Positions 17,634-26,214 of a stretch of 64,000 bases of DNA are shown in pieces. Below the pieces are notes generated by a model that made no database searches, had not been told where the DNA came from, and saw nothing but the letters and a program-made list of their open reading frames with translations. Source of the stretch: Herbiconiux sp. (lineage in GTDB: Bacteria > Actinomycetota > Actinomycetes > Actinomycetales > Microbacteriaceae). Within the stretch, counting starts at the first letter, position 1. Each line of letters starts with the position of its first letter. The stretch is from assembly GCF_004297105.1 (NCBI RefSeq), contig NZ_SCVE01000002.1, positions 1 through 64,000 on the forward strand, in the 5' to 3' direction. The position numbers and the translations under genes were made by a program.

Positions 17634-18404
17634 ATGACGTTCGACGACCTCTCCGGCCGAGTCGCGGCCATCACCGGCGGCGCCAGGGGCCTCGGCTACT
17701 CCATCGCGGAAGCACTCGCCCGGGAGGGGTGCGCGATCGCCCTCTTCGACATCCTCCCCGACGTGGAGGAGTCGGCCGCCCGTCTCGCCGCGACCTACGG
17801 CGTGCCCACCTCGTGGGCGCACGTCGACGTCACCGACCAGGAGTCGGTGCAGGCCGCGTTCGACGGTGCGGCCGCGGCGCTCGGCACCCCACAGGTGCTC
17901 GTCACCGCCGCCGGCATCACGATCTGGAACGACAGCGTCGGCATCCCCGCAGCGGAGTGGCGCAAGGTGATGTCGGTGAACCTCGACGGCACGTTCTTCG
18001 CGGCCCAGTCGTTCGCGAAGGGGCTTCTCGCCGCCGGCGCGCCGGGCAGCGCGATCTTCATCTCGTCGATGTCGGGATCGATCGTGAACGTGCCGCAGAA
18101 CCAGGCCTCGTACAACGCGTCGAAGGCCGCCGTCACCCAGCTCGCGAAGTCGCTGGCGGTGGAGTGGGCGCCGTCGTCGATCCGGGTGAACGCGATCGCG
18201 CCGGGCTACTTCCTCTCCGACATGACGCGCCAGTTCACCGAGGCGAACCCCGAGCTCGCAGCCGACTGGGTGGCGCGCATCCCCGCGGGCCGCATGGGCG
18301 AGCCCGCCGATCTGCACGGCCTCGTGACCTACCTGGCTTCGGATGCCTCCTCCTACGTCACCGCGCAGAACCTCGTGATCGACGGCGGCTACACCGCCAT
18401 CTGA
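17634..18404 (+). CDS. Short-chain dehydrogenase/reductase (sugar or polyol type)
   Basis: The 256-residue classical SDR has the NAD motif TGGARGLG, the TAAGI variant of the NAG motif, the active-site Ser (ISSMSG), and Tyr160/Lys164 in YNASK. The end has PAGRMGEPADLHGLVTYLASD and IDGGYTAI, typical of sugar-alcohol or gluconate-type dehydrogenases of FabG style. It opens the accessory carbohydrate block and has its own promoter with an operator-like dyad. The substrate is not known; a sugar, polyol or aldonate is likely from its context. Confidence 0.9.
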   Translation: MTFDDLSGRVAAITGGARGLGYSIAEALAREGCAIALFDILPDVEESAARLAATYGVPTSWAHVDVTDQESVQAAFDGAAAALGTPQVLVTAAGITIWNDSVGIPAAEWRKVMSVNLDGTFFAAQSFAKGLLAAGAPGSAIFISSMSGSIVNVPQNQASYNASKAAVTQLAKSLAVEWAPSSIRVNAIAPGYFLSDMTRQFTEANPELAADWVARIPAGRMGEPADLHGLVTYLASDASSYVTAQNLVIDGGYTAI

Positions 18405-18434
18405 CCGCCCTCCCCCTCCCCTCTCCCTCCCCAC

Positions 18435-18556
18435 ATCCGTCACTATTCGCGCGAAATGGGCGGGATTCGCGCAAAAAGTGACGGATCTCGCGATGGGAGG
18501 GCGCCAGATCCGTCACTATCTGCGCAGAATGGGCCAGATTCGCGCAAAAAGTGACG
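18435..18556. repeat. Family B hairpins, two copies between convergent genes
   Basis: Copy 1 (18435-18486) has 21-base arms matching at 19 positions around a 10-base loop. Copy 2 (about 18507-18556) is a less perfect version. Both read ATCCGTCAC at the left and TTCGCGCAAAAAGTGAC at the right. A perfect version lies at 37237-37290. Here the hairpins fill the 196-bp gap between two convergent genes and may terminate both. Confidence 0.88.
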
Positions 18557-18600
18557 AACCTCGGGGGCGACGTGCGCTGGGTGACCGGGTGGTTGGGGAT

Positions 18601-19359
18601 TTACAGGATGGTGGGGATCGCGTCGCGGTAGGCGTCGAGCCGCGCGTCGCCCGGATCGAGATCCGTGACCAGCACATCGAACGCCGTCAGCGGCAGAGAA
18701 CGGAAGCGCGCCCGGGTCGAGAACTTGCTCGAGTCGACCGCGAGCACCACGGTCTCGGCCGCATCCGCCATCGCGCGCTTCACGGCGAGCTGCTCCAGCG
18801 TGAGCTCGCTCGTGCCGAACACGGGGTCGATGCTCATGGTCGAGAGGAACGCGACGTCGAGCGTGAACTGCTGCACCGACAGCACGGCGAGCGAGCCCAC
18901 GAGGCTGAGGTTCTTCTCCTCGCGTTCGCCCCCGGTGAGATAGGCCTTGACGCCGTCGCGCCCGTGCAGCGACTGGAACGCGCTGAGGCCGTTCGTGACC
19001 ACCGAGACCGGCGTGCCGCTCAGCGCATCGGCGAGCGCGTGCACCGTGGTGGAGGAGTCGAGGGCGATGGCCGAGTCGGCGCGGATGAGGGGCAGCAGCT
19101 TGTCGGCGATGGCCTTCTTGGGCCCCGCCTGCACGTACTGCCGCTCGGCGAAGTCGTCGCCGCCCCGGGCCACGAGCCCACCGCGTACCCGCCGGGCCAC
19201 CCCGGAGAGCACGAGCGAGTCGAAGTCGCGGCGGATGGTCATCGGATGCACGCCCCACTCCTCGGCGGCATGGTTCAGCTGCAGCGCCCCCTCGCGCACC
19301 AGGCGCTCGGCCATCGCGGCGCGCCGCGCCTCGGAATCGAGGGTGCCGGTGAGGGCCAC
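18601..19359 (-). CDS. DeoR-family transcriptional regulator
   Basis: The product has 252 residues. The GTG start at 19359 is preceded by AAAGGGAG. An N-terminal HTH (HAAEEWGVHPMTIRRDFDSL) is followed by the DeoR sensor domain with ALDSSTTVHALADAL and the TNGLSAF segment. DeoR regulators bind phosphorylated sugars. It diverges from a rhamnulokinase-like gene over 164 bp that hold two dyads, so I infer repression of the kinase/aldolase operon, relieved by a sugar phosphate made by it. Confidence 0.93.
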   Translation of the reverse strand: MALTGTLDSEARRAAMAERLVREGALQLNHAAEEWGVHPMTIRRDFDSLVLSGVARRVRGGLVARGGDDFAERQYVQAGPKKAIADKLLPLIRADSAIALDSSTTVHALADALSGTPVSVVTNGLSAFQSLHGRDGVKAYLTGGEREEKNLSLVGSLAVLSVQQFTLDVAFLSTMSIDPVFGTSELTLEQLAVKRAMADAAETVVLAVDSSKFSTRARFRSLPLTAFDVLVTDLDPGDARLDAYRDAIPTIL

Positions 19360-19459
19360 GGGACTCCCTTTCCTCCGTCGCTGCGCGAGCCGATGCGCGC
19401 GGGCATGCCGCTGATCGCTGCCGCCAGTGTACATGCGCCCCGGTCGCGTCGACTGCACG

Positions 19460-19487
19460 ATAGCGCTATGTTTAACACGAAGTAACA
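19460..19487. promoter_or_regulatory. Candidate DeoR operators between regulator and kinase
   Basis: ATAGCGCTAT (19460-19469) is a perfect 10-bp palindrome. It is followed by TGTT-N11-AACA (19469-19487). The region is AT-rich and lies 36-64 bp before the kinase start at 19524. A TATGTT hexamer at 19467-19472 could be the -10 element. Confidence 0.55.
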
Positions 19488-19523
19488 GAGCTATGGTCTC
19501 CCGCACAAGGACGTGACAACACC

Positions 19524-21113
19524 GTGACCCTCCCCTCCTCGACGAGCACCCGCCCGGAGCCCTCCCGCCCGGCGAGCGCCTTCGCGGCCGTCGACCTCGG
19601 CGCGTCGAGTGGGCGCGTGATGCTCGGCACCCTCACGGCGACCGGCCTCGAGCTGAACGAGGTGCACCGTTTCCCCAACCGGCCCGTGACGACCGAGGGC
19701 GAGCTGTGCTGGGACGTCGACGCCCTCTTCGCCGAGACGCTGGAAGGCCTCGGCAGGGCCGTGGCACGATGCGAGGCGACCGGCGCGACTCTCTCGGGCA
19801 TCGGCGTCGACTCCTGGGGCGTCGACTACGCGATCATCGACGAGGCAGGCGCCATCACCCGCCCGGTGCTGCACCACCGTGGTGCGCCCGATCCCGCTCC
19901 GTGGATCGCCGGCCGGCCGCTCGACGAGGCCGCGGTCTTCGCCCTCTCCGGCGTGCCCGACCAGGCCATCAACACGTCGCTCCGCTTGTCGGCCCAGAAC
20001 GCGCGCGCCGCCTTCGCCGGCGAGCGCCTCCTCTTCATCCCCGACCTCTGGGTGTACCTCCTGACCGGTGTGCTGGGCACGGAGCCCACCATCGCCTCCA
20101 CCAGCCAGCTGCTCGACGCCTCATCCGGCGACTGGTCCGAAGAGCTCGTGGCGCTGCACGGCCTCGACGGACTCACCCTGCCGCCCGTCCGCGCCCCGGG
20201 TTCGTTCGCGGGGCTGACCACCGAGGCCATCACGAGCCGCATCGGCTCCGCCACCGCAGTGCCGGTCTACCGGGTGGCCGGCCACGACACCGCAGGGGCG
20301 TTCGCGTTCGCGGAGCCCGTCGCCCCCGGCGACACCGGCACAGGTCTCGTGTCGAGCGGCACCTGGTCGCTCGTCGGCACGGCCGCCGCCGTTCCCGCAC
20401 TCGGCCGCGACGCACTCGAGGCCGGCTTCACGAACGAGCGCGGCATCCGGGGCACGCTGCTGCTGCAGAACCTCAACGGCATGTGGATCCTGCATCAGTG
20501 CATGCAGGACTGGGAGACGGATGCGGCGGCCCCGGCCGCACCCCCGCTCGACGTGGCCGGGCTCGTGGCCGAGGCCGCACTCGTGCCGGCATCCGCCGCC
20601 GTGTTCGACGTCGCCGACGAGCGCCTGCTCGCCCCCGGCGGAATGGTGGAGCGCGTCGCCACCCTCGCGGAGGAGGCGGGCCGCGCCCGGCCCGAGACGC
20701 GTGCGGAGACCGTGCGGGCCGTGCTCGACAGCCTCGCAGCCGCCTATGCGCGTGGCGTGCAGCGCGCGGGCGAGCTCACGGGCGCACGGCTCACCGCCAT
20801 CCGGATCGTGGGCGGCGGTTCGAAGAACGCCCTGCTCTGCCAGCTCACGGCCGACATCTCGGGGCTGCCCGTGACGGCGGGGCCCGCCGAGGCCTCGAGC
20901 ATCGGCACGATCGCCGCGCAGATCGTGGCCTCCGGACTGCGCCGAGACCTCGCCGAGGTGTACACACAGGTCTCCGGCGACGGCGCCGGGACCACCGACT
21001 ACCTGCCCGGCGGGGATCCGTTCCCTTCCTCCCCGGCCTCGAATCCCTCTGCTCCCACTGCTCCGGCGGAGGCCTCAGCCGCCGGGCCCCTCCCTCCGGA
21101 AGGCACGCCATGA
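19524..21113 (+). CDS. rhaB: Rhamnulokinase-like FGGY carbohydrate kinase
   Basis: The product has 529 residues and a GTG start. AAVDLGASSGRVMLG is the ATP-binding entry of rhamnulokinases. WGVDYAIID, the LRLSAQN region and SSGTWSLVG agree with RhaB, as does GGGSKNALLCQLTAD near the C terminus. The expected reaction is L-rhamnulose (or a related ketose) plus ATP to the 1-phosphate. The last 40 residues are a Pro/Ala/Ser-rich tail. The downstream aldolase gene overlaps it as ATGA. No rhamnose isomerase, mutarotase or transporter is in the window, so the exact sugar is uncertain. Confidence 0.85.
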   Translation: MTLPSSTSTRPEPSRPASAFAAVDLGASSGRVMLGTLTATGLELNEVHRFPNRPVTTEGELCWDVDALFAETLEGLGRAVARCEATGATLSGIGVDSWGVDYAIIDEAGAITRPVLHHRGAPDPAPWIAGRPLDEAAVFALSGVPDQAINTSLRLSAQNARAAFAGERLLFIPDLWVYLLTGVLGTEPTIASTSQLLDASSGDWSEELVALHGLDGLTLPPVRAPGSFAGLTTEAITSRIGSATAVPVYRVAGHDTAGAFAFAEPVAPGDTGTGLVSSGTWSLVGTAAAVPALGRDALEAGFTNERGIRGTLLLQNLNGMWILHQCMQDWETDAAAPAAPPLDVAGLVAEAALVPASAAVFDVADERLLAPGGMVERVATLAEEAGRARPETRAETVRAVLDSLAAAYARGVQRAGELTGARLTAIRIVGGGSKNALLCQLTADISGLPVTAGPAEASSIGTIAAQIVASGLRRDLAEVYTQVSGDGAGTTDYLPGGDPFPSSPASNPSAPTAPAEASAAGPLPPEGTP

Positions 21114-21952
21114 CGACGTCCCCCGAATCCACAACCCCCGCCTCCGCCTCCGCCACCGTCGGCGACCCGGCCTTCGCCGCGAGTCTCGCCGAGATCGTGC
21201 GCCTGTCGCGCGACGTCGGCGATCCCGCCAACGACCTCGTGATCCTCGCCGAGGGCAACACCTCGGTGCGCACCTCGGGCGGCCGGATGCTCGTGAAGGC
21301 CTCGGGTGCGAACCTCGCCACCGCGGTCGACGACGACTTCGTCGAGGTGGAGCTCGAGGCGCTGATGCACCTCGTCCGCGACGGATCCGGCGACGACGCC
21401 GACGTGGCCACCGGGCTCGCCGCGGCCACCACGTGGGGCACGAAGCGTCCCTCCGTCGAGTCGCTGCTGCACGCCGTGTGCCAGAGCATCCCCGCGGTCA
21501 CGACGGTGATCCACACGCATCCGACGCCCGTCAATGCGCTGCTCTGCTCGCGCCAGGCGGAGGCGCTCGTGGCCGGCAGCCTGTTCCCCGACCAGATCGT
21601 GGTGCTGGGCCGGCACCAGTTGCTCGTGCCCTACGTCGACCCGGGCCTGCCGCTCGCCCACCACGTGCTCACCGAGATCGAGCGTTTCACGGCGGAGAAC
21701 GGAACCCACCCGCGCGTGGTCTACCTGCGCAACCACGGCATGTTCGCTCTCGGCACCCGCAGCGACGAGGCGGTGCAGATCACCGCGATGGCCGTGAAGT
21801 CGGCGCGCGTGCTGCTCGGGGCACTCTCGGCGGGCGGCCCGGTGCACCTCGACCAGGCCAATGCCGACCGTATCGACACCAGGCCCGACGAGCTGCTGCG
21901 GCGCCGCCTGCTCGCCGAGGCGGCGGACGGCTCGACGCCCGCCGATCACTGA
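21110..21952 (+). CDS. Class II aldolase/adducin-family protein (ketose-1-phosphate aldolase)
   Basis: The 280-residue protein has AEGNTSVR, VKASGANL, the zinc ligands HTHPTPVNAL and the later His in YLRNHGMFALG of class II aldolases. It probably cleaves the kinase product (for rhamnulose-1-phosphate: dihydroxyacetone phosphate plus lactaldehyde). The start overlaps the kinase stop, and GGAAGG lies just upstream. The substrate is inferred from the kinase. L-fuculose- or L-ribulose-type phosphates are alternatives. Confidence 0.85.
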   Translation: MTTSPESTTPASASATVGDPAFAASLAEIVRLSRDVGDPANDLVILAEGNTSVRTSGGRMLVKASGANLATAVDDDFVEVELEALMHLVRDGSGDDADVATGLAAATTWGTKRPSVESLLHAVCQSIPAVTTVIHTHPTPVNALLCSRQAEALVAGSLFPDQIVVLGRHQLLVPYVDPGLPLAHHVLTEIERFTAENGTHPRVVYLRNHGMFALGTRSDEAVQITAMAVKSARVLLGALSAGGPVHLDQANADRIDTRPDELLRRRLLAEAADGSTPADH

Positions 21953-22007
21953 CGCGCCCGCACCGTGCCAGGATGAACCCCACCCCAGAAGGAGAACAGG
22001 AACCACC

Positions 22008-22736
22008 GTGGACAGCCTCGTAGACAAGATCGCCGTCGTCACCGGCGCCAGCTCCGGCATCGGCCGCTCCTACGCCCGGGCGCTCGCGGATGCCGACGCG
22101 AACGTCGTGCTCGTCGGCCGCAACGCCGAGCGACTCGAGTCGGTGGCCGCCGGTCTTCCCACCGAGACCCTCACCCTCGCGGGCGATGTGGCCTCCGCCG
22201 AGTTCGATCACGACGTGATCGCCGCCACCATCGAGCGTTTCGGACGCATCGACATCCTGCTGTCGAACGCGGGTCTCTACGTACCGGGCGACTTCGCCGA
22301 GGCCGATCTCGGCGCGGTGCGGGAGCTGCTCTCGGTGAACGTGTTCGGCGCCATGGCCATCGTGCGCGAGGCGCTCCCCCACATGCTCGCGGCCGGCTCC
22401 GGTGACATCCTCATGACCAGTTCGGTCTCCGGCCACCAGGCCATCCACTGGGAGCCCGTGTACTCGGCGTCGAAGCATGCCATCCAGTCGTTCACCCACG
22501 GCGTGCGCCGCCAACTCGTGGGCACGGGCGTGCGTCTCGGCGAGATCGCCCCCGGTGTGGTGCTGAACGAGCTCTGGGGCATCGACGAGGAGGCGGATGA
22601 CAGCACACCTCGCCTGGAGGACGCCACGGGCATCCGCTCCGACGACGTGGCCGAGGCCGTGCTCTTCATGCTCACCCGGCCACGGCATGTGAACATCCGC
22701 GACCTCGTCATCCTCCCCACCTCGCAGCAGATCTGA
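22008..22736 (+). CDS. Short-chain dehydrogenase/reductase
   Basis: The product has 242 residues and a GTG start with AGAAGGAG upstream. TGASSGIGRSYARAL, LLSNAGLYV, TSSVSGH and YSASKHA make a complete classical SDR. It follows the aldolase by 55 bp in the same direction, so it is probably part of the operon. It could reduce the aldehyde released by the aldolase or oxidise the free sugar. Which of these it does cannot be told. Confidence 0.9.
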   Translation: MDSLVDKIAVVTGASSGIGRSYARALADADANVVLVGRNAERLESVAAGLPTETLTLAGDVASAEFDHDVIAATIERFGRIDILLSNAGLYVPGDFAEADLGAVRELLSVNVFGAMAIVREALPHMLAAGSGDILMTSSVSGHQAIHWEPVYSASKHAIQSFTHGVRRQLVGTGVRLGEIAPGVVLNELWGIDEEADDSTPRLEDATGIRSDDVAEAVLFMLTRPRHVNIRDLVILPTSQQI

Positions 22737-22817
22737 GCACCGGCGCGCGGGGCCTGCCGACCGGCCTGGGGTGCCCGGCGCATGCCGTTAGGGTGATCTG
22801 ACGAGCCAGGAGGTGGA

Positions 22818-23594
22818 ATGAGCGACGCGCGCACCCTGCACGCCGACGAGCGCTACCACGCCATCCTGGCGCGGCTGCGGGAAGCCGGCCGGGTGGATGC
22901 CGCCTCCCTCGCCGCCGAACTCGGCGTCACCGGCGAGACCCTGCGGCGCGACCTCATCCAGCTCGAGCGCCACGGCCGACTGCGCCGGGTGCACGGTGGA
23001 GCGGTGCCGCCCGAGTCGCTCGCGTTCGAGCCGGCGGTGGGCACCCGCACCGAGTTCGCCGCCGAGAAGACGCGGATCGCGCGAGCCGCCCTCGCCCACC
23101 TGCCCGAGCGCGGGGCCGTGCTGATCGATGCGGGGTCGACCACCGAGCGGATGGTGGAGCTCTTCCCTGCCGACAAGCAGCTCGCCGTCTTCACCAACAC
23201 CCTGCCGATCGCGCTCGCGTTGCTCTCGCGGCCGATGCTCACCGTGCACACCCTCGGCGGACGGGTGCGCGACAACACCCTCGCCGAGGTCGACGAGTGG
23301 GCGCTTCGGGCGCTCCGGGAGACCAATGTCGACGTCGCCTTCCTCGGCGCCAACGCGATCAGCTTCGACCGCGGTCTGACCACGCCCGACCCCTCCGAGG
23401 CCGCGGTGAAACACGCCATGCTCGCATCGGCTCAGCGCCGCATCCTGCTCGCCGACCACAGCAAGTTCGGCCGGGTGAGCACGGTGCAGCACGCCGAGCT
23501 CACCGACCTCGACCTGATCATCACCGACACGGGCCTTTCGCCGGCGGATGCCGCGGCGATCGAGGCCCTGGGCATCGAGCTCGAGCTCGTCTGA
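22818..23594 (+). CDS. DeoR-family transcriptional regulator
   Basis: The product has 258 residues and the strong ribosome site AGGAGGTGG. The HTH (RVDAASLAAELGVTGETLRRD) and first wing LRRVHGGAVPPE are diagnostic of DeoR. The sensor domain has LIDAGSTTERM, FTNTLPIA, LGANAI and LADHSKFGR. It resembles fructose- or glycerol-type repressors. It is transcribed toward the PfkB-kinase gene (convergent) across a tandem repeat array. The palindrome at 25304-25321 in front of the kinase and aldolase genes is a plausible target. Confidence 0.93.
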   Translation: MSDARTLHADERYHAILARLREAGRVDAASLAAELGVTGETLRRDLIQLERHGRLRRVHGGAVPPESLAFEPAVGTRTEFAAEKTRIARAALAHLPERGAVLIDAGSTTERMVELFPADKQLAVFTNTLPIALALLSRPMLTVHTLGGRVRDNTLAEVDEWALRALRETNVDVAFLGANAISFDRGLTTPDPSEAAVKHAMLASAQRRILLADHSKFGRVSTVQHAELTDLDLIITDTGLSPADAAAIEALGIELELV

Positions 23595-23624
23595 GCCCGG
23601 TCCGGCTCCCGGCGCCGCCACCCA

Positions 23625-24027
23625 GTTGCCACGCCGTGTGGCTCCCGGACGCGACTTGCCACAACTTGTGGCAACCCCGCCAACCCCACCCACTCCCACC
23701 GAATCCAGTTGCCAGAAACCGTTGCTCCCAGACGCGACTTGCCACAACTTGTGGCAACCCCGCCAACCCACCCCACCCCCACCGAATCCAGTTGCCAAAA
23801 GCTGTGGCTCCCGGACGCGACTTGCCACAACTTGTGGCAACCCCGACAACCCCGCCACCCCCGCCAACTCCCGCCGAATCGAGTTGCCAGAAACCGTTGC
23901 TCCCAGATGCAACTTGCCACAACTTGTGGCAACCCCGACAACCCCACCAACCCAACACCCCCACCGGGTCGAGTTGCCAGAAACTGTGGCGGCCAGACGC
24001 GAGTTGCCACAACTTGTGGCAAGCTCG
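23625..24027. repeat. Family A tandem array, five units of 83-92 bp
   Basis: Units begin at about 23625, 23708, 23791, 23883 and 23973. Each holds a decayed dyad (GTTGCCAGAAACCGTTGC type), then CTCCC, GACGCGA, and a perfect TTGCCACAACTTGTGGCAA dyad. A C-rich spacer with CCAACCCC then follows. Exact dyads are at 23656-23674, 23739-23757, 23822-23840, 23914-23932 and 24004-24022. The array fills the 444-bp gap 23595-24038 between convergent genes, and I see no gene in it. Confidence 0.95.
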
Positions 24028-24038
24028 CGGAGGAACTC

Positions 24039-25256
24039 TCAGGCCAGGGGCTGGGAGGGCTCGCGGAGCGCTCGCTCGGCCGGAACGGCGGTGATCGTGG
24101 TCGCGGCGGTGGCTGCGGCATCCGGGATCGCGAAGTGCGTCGAGCGGGTACCCACCGCCGCTCCCGCCCAGGCGAGCGCCGTCGACAGGCAGCCGGCCAC
24201 ATCGAGACCGCGCGCACGGCCTCCGACGAACCCGGCGAGCAGCGCATCGCCCGCGCCGACCGTGTTCACCACCTCGACCGGTCCGCCCACGCCGTACAGC
24301 TCGTGCGCGGCATCGACGTACACGACCCCATCGGCGCCGAGGCTCGCCAACACCGCGCCGGCGCCCCGCGAGCGCAGCTCGTGAGCGGCCTCCACCACAT
24401 CACCCACGGTCACCAGGCGGCGGCCCGTGAACTCGGCCAGCTCGTGCACGTTCGGCTTCACCAGCGAAGGGCCGGCCTCGAGTGCGAACGTGAACGACTC
24501 CCCCGAGGTGTCGACGGCGGTGAACAGGCCACGAGCGGATGCTTCGGCCACCAGGTCGCGGTAGTACGACGCCGGCATCCCGGGCGGGAGGCTGCCACAG
24601 CCGAGCACCGCATCGGCGACATCCGCGGCCGCGGTGTCTGTGCGTGCCACATCCGCAGCCGCATCCACACCCGCATCCGCATCCGCGCCCCCGGCACCCG
24701 CGCCCGCGGCACCCGCACCCGCGCCCGCAGCCCCCGCTCCCCCGGCACCCGCATCGGCGACATTCGCGGCCGCGGTGTCTGTGCGCGCCACATCCGCACC
24801 CGCATCCGCACCCTCGGTTCCCGCACCCGCGCCCCCCGTACCCGCACCCGCACCCGCAGCCCCCGCTCCCCCGGCCGGCAGGGCATCCGTCACCACCGCG
24901 GTGAACCGCTGCAGAGCGGATGCGTCGAGCACGGCTCCCGACTCGTTCACCTTGGTGCCCGCGCGCCCCGGAGTCACGAGCGTGATGTTCGTGCGCACCT
25001 CCGGCACCACCTCGGCCAGCCGGAACGGCACGCCGAGCCGCTCGAGCTCCGCCGCCAGGAAGGCGCCCGATGATCCGCCGCCGGGGAACACGGCGAGGGT
25101 CTGCACCCCGGCTGCGGCGAGCGCCACCGACACGTTGATGCCCTTGCCACTGGCCTCGCGCGTCGACTCCGCCGAGCGGTTCACGGCTTCCCACTCGAAC
25201 GCCTCGAGCCGGATCGTCCAGTCGATGGCAGGCGCGGGTGTGACGGTGACGATCAC
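24039..25256 (-). CDS. PfkB-family kinase, 1-phosphofructokinase/tagatose-6-phosphate kinase type, with large internal insert
   Basis: The product has 405 residues and a GTG start. The N terminus VTVTPAPAIDWT, the GKGINVSVAL motif, GSLPPGMPASYY and the catalytic NTVGAGDALLAGF (Asp337) are those of FruK/LacC-type hexose-phosphate kinases, normally about 310 residues. Residues about 128-213 are an Ala/Gly/Asp insert placed just before the beta-strand of the GSLPPG motif. The insert contains a tandem duplication. The fold should tolerate it as a surface loop, since all catalytic motifs are intact. It diverges from a class II aldolase gene, which fits a kinase-aldolase pair for fructose- or tagatose-1,6-bisphosphate. 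Confidence 0.9.
   Translation of the reverse strand: MIVTVTPAPAIDWTIRLEAFEWEAVNRSAESTREASGKGINVSVALAAAGVQTLAVFPGGGSSGAFLAAELERLGVPFRLAEVVPEVRTNITLVTPGRAGTKVNESGAVLDASALQRFTAVVTDALPAGGAGAAGAGAGTGGAGAGTEGADAGADVARTDTAAANVADAGAGGAGAAGAGAGAAGAGAGGADADAGVDAAADVARTDTAAADVADAVLGCGSLPPGMPASYYRDLVAEASARGLFTAVDTSGESFTFALEAGPSLVKPNVHELAEFTGRRLVTVGDVVEAAHELRSRGAGAVLASLGADGVVYVDAAHELYGVGGPVEVVNTVGAGDALLAGFVGGRARGLDVAGCLSTALAWAGAAVGTRSTHFAIPDAAATAATTITAVPAERALREPSQPLA
24610..24880. repeat. Tandem duplication inside the PfkB gene
   Basis: A 48-base block at 24610-24657 recurs at 24751-24798 with two differences, an offset of 141 bases (47 codons). A C-rich block near 24728 recurs near 24857 (offset 129), so the two copies have since gained or lost codons. 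All changes keep the reading frame. The repeat encodes two copies of VARTDTAAANVADA/VARTDTAAADVADA separated by Ala/Gly runs. Confidence 0.88.
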
Positions 25257-25303
25257 GAGGACTCCGGATCCGGCCCGACGGATGCGCAGGCCACTTCAGT
25301 TGG

Positions 25304-25321
25304 AAACACTTGCAAGTATTT
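25304..25321. promoter_or_regulatory. 18-bp operator-like palindrome between PfkB and aldolase genes
   Basis: AAACACTTGCAAGTATTT is a palindrome with a single mismatched pair (AAACACTTG against AAATACTTG). It lies in the 89-bp AT-rich divergent gap and could control both genes. The DeoR protein at 22818 is the nearest candidate regulator; a LacI-type protein elsewhere is an alternative. Confidence 0.65.
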
Positions 25322-25345
25322 GCGATTGAGTGGATTTGTGTCAAG

Positions 25346-26185
25346 ATGAACGGCGTGCCCGTAGCTCACAGCAGAACCGTCCTCGACCGCGCCGTCGCCG
25401 AATCGCGAGCCGTCGCCGCCTTCAACGTGATCACCCTCGAGCACGCCGAGGCCATCGTCGCCGGCGCCGAGAAGGCGGGCAGCCCCGTGATCCTGCAGCT
25501 GAGCGAGAATGCCATCCGCTTCCACGCCGGCCCCCGAGCGATCGCTGCCGCCATGGTGGCCGTGGCGCAGGACGCCTCGGTCGACGTCGTTCTGCACCTC
25601 GACCACATCACCGACCCCGAGCTGGCTCTCCGCACCGCCGAACTCGGCTTCTCCTCCGTGATGTTCGACGGCGCCATCCTGCCCTTCGACGAGAACGTCG
25701 CCGAGACCCGCCGCGTGGCCGAGTGGTGCCACGCGAACGACATCTGGATCGAGGCCGAGCTCGGCGAGGTGGGCGGAAAAGACGGTGCCCACGCACCGGG
25801 TGTGCGCACCGATCCGGCCGAGGCCGCCGAGTTCGTGGCGGCCACGGGCGTCGACGCGCTGGCCGTCGCGGTGGGTTCGTCGCACGCCATGACGGAGAAG
25901 AGTGCCGCCCTCGATCACGAGCTGATCGGGCGACTGCGCGCATCCGTCGGCCTTCCCCTCGTGCTGCACGGCTCGTCGGGCGTTCCCGACCACGAGCTCG
26001 CCGAGGCCGCACGCTCGGGCATGGTGAAGATCAACATCGGCACCGCCTTGAACGTGGCGTTCACCGGCGCCGTACGATCACGACTCGACACGGATGCGAC
26101 CCTCGTCGACCCCCGCAGGTACATCTCTCCGGCCCGCGACGCGATGGCCGAGGTCGTGGGCCACGCCCTGAAGGTGCTCGCCTGA
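25346..26185 (+). CDS. Class II fructose-bisphosphate / ketose-bisphosphate aldolase
   Basis: The product has 279 residues. The HLDHITDPE segment supplies the catalytic Asp and zinc His. AELGEVGGKDG, VGSSHAM, LHGSSGVPD and VKINIGTALN complete the GatY/KbaY/FbaA signature. It cleaves fructose- or tagatose-1,6-bisphosphate to dihydroxyacetone phosphate and glyceraldehyde-3-phosphate. The start may be ATG 25346 or GTG 25355; neither has a strong ribosome site. With the divergent PfkB kinase it forms a compact ketose degradation pair. The size and motifs are closer to the tagatose type than to the long glycolytic FbaA. Confidence 0.9.
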   Translation: MNGVPVAHSRTVLDRAVAESRAVAAFNVITLEHAEAIVAGAEKAGSPVILQLSENAIRFHAGPRAIAAAMVAVAQDASVDVVLHLDHITDPELALRTAELGFSSVMFDGAILPFDENVAETRRVAEWCHANDIWIEAELGEVGGKDGAHAPGVRTDPAEAAEFVAATGVDALAVAVGSSHAMTEKSAALDHELIGRLRASVGLPLVLHGSSGVPDHELAEAARSGMVKINIGTALNVAFTGAVRSRLDTDATLVDPRRYISPARDAMAEVVGHALKVLA

Positions 26186-26214
26186 CCCCACCGCACCACA
26201 CTGGATGATCGGTG

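Noticed and set aside
23625..24027. CRISPR array
   Set aside because: The repeats are 19-bp palindromes, and the sequence between them is itself repeated with high similarity. There are no unique spacers and no cas genes.
23521..24384. Proteins with CHNLWQ/PQLVAT repeats read from the repeat array
   Set aside because: These are translations of the palindromic repeat in several frames. They lack ribosome sites and any fold, and appear wherever family A occurs.
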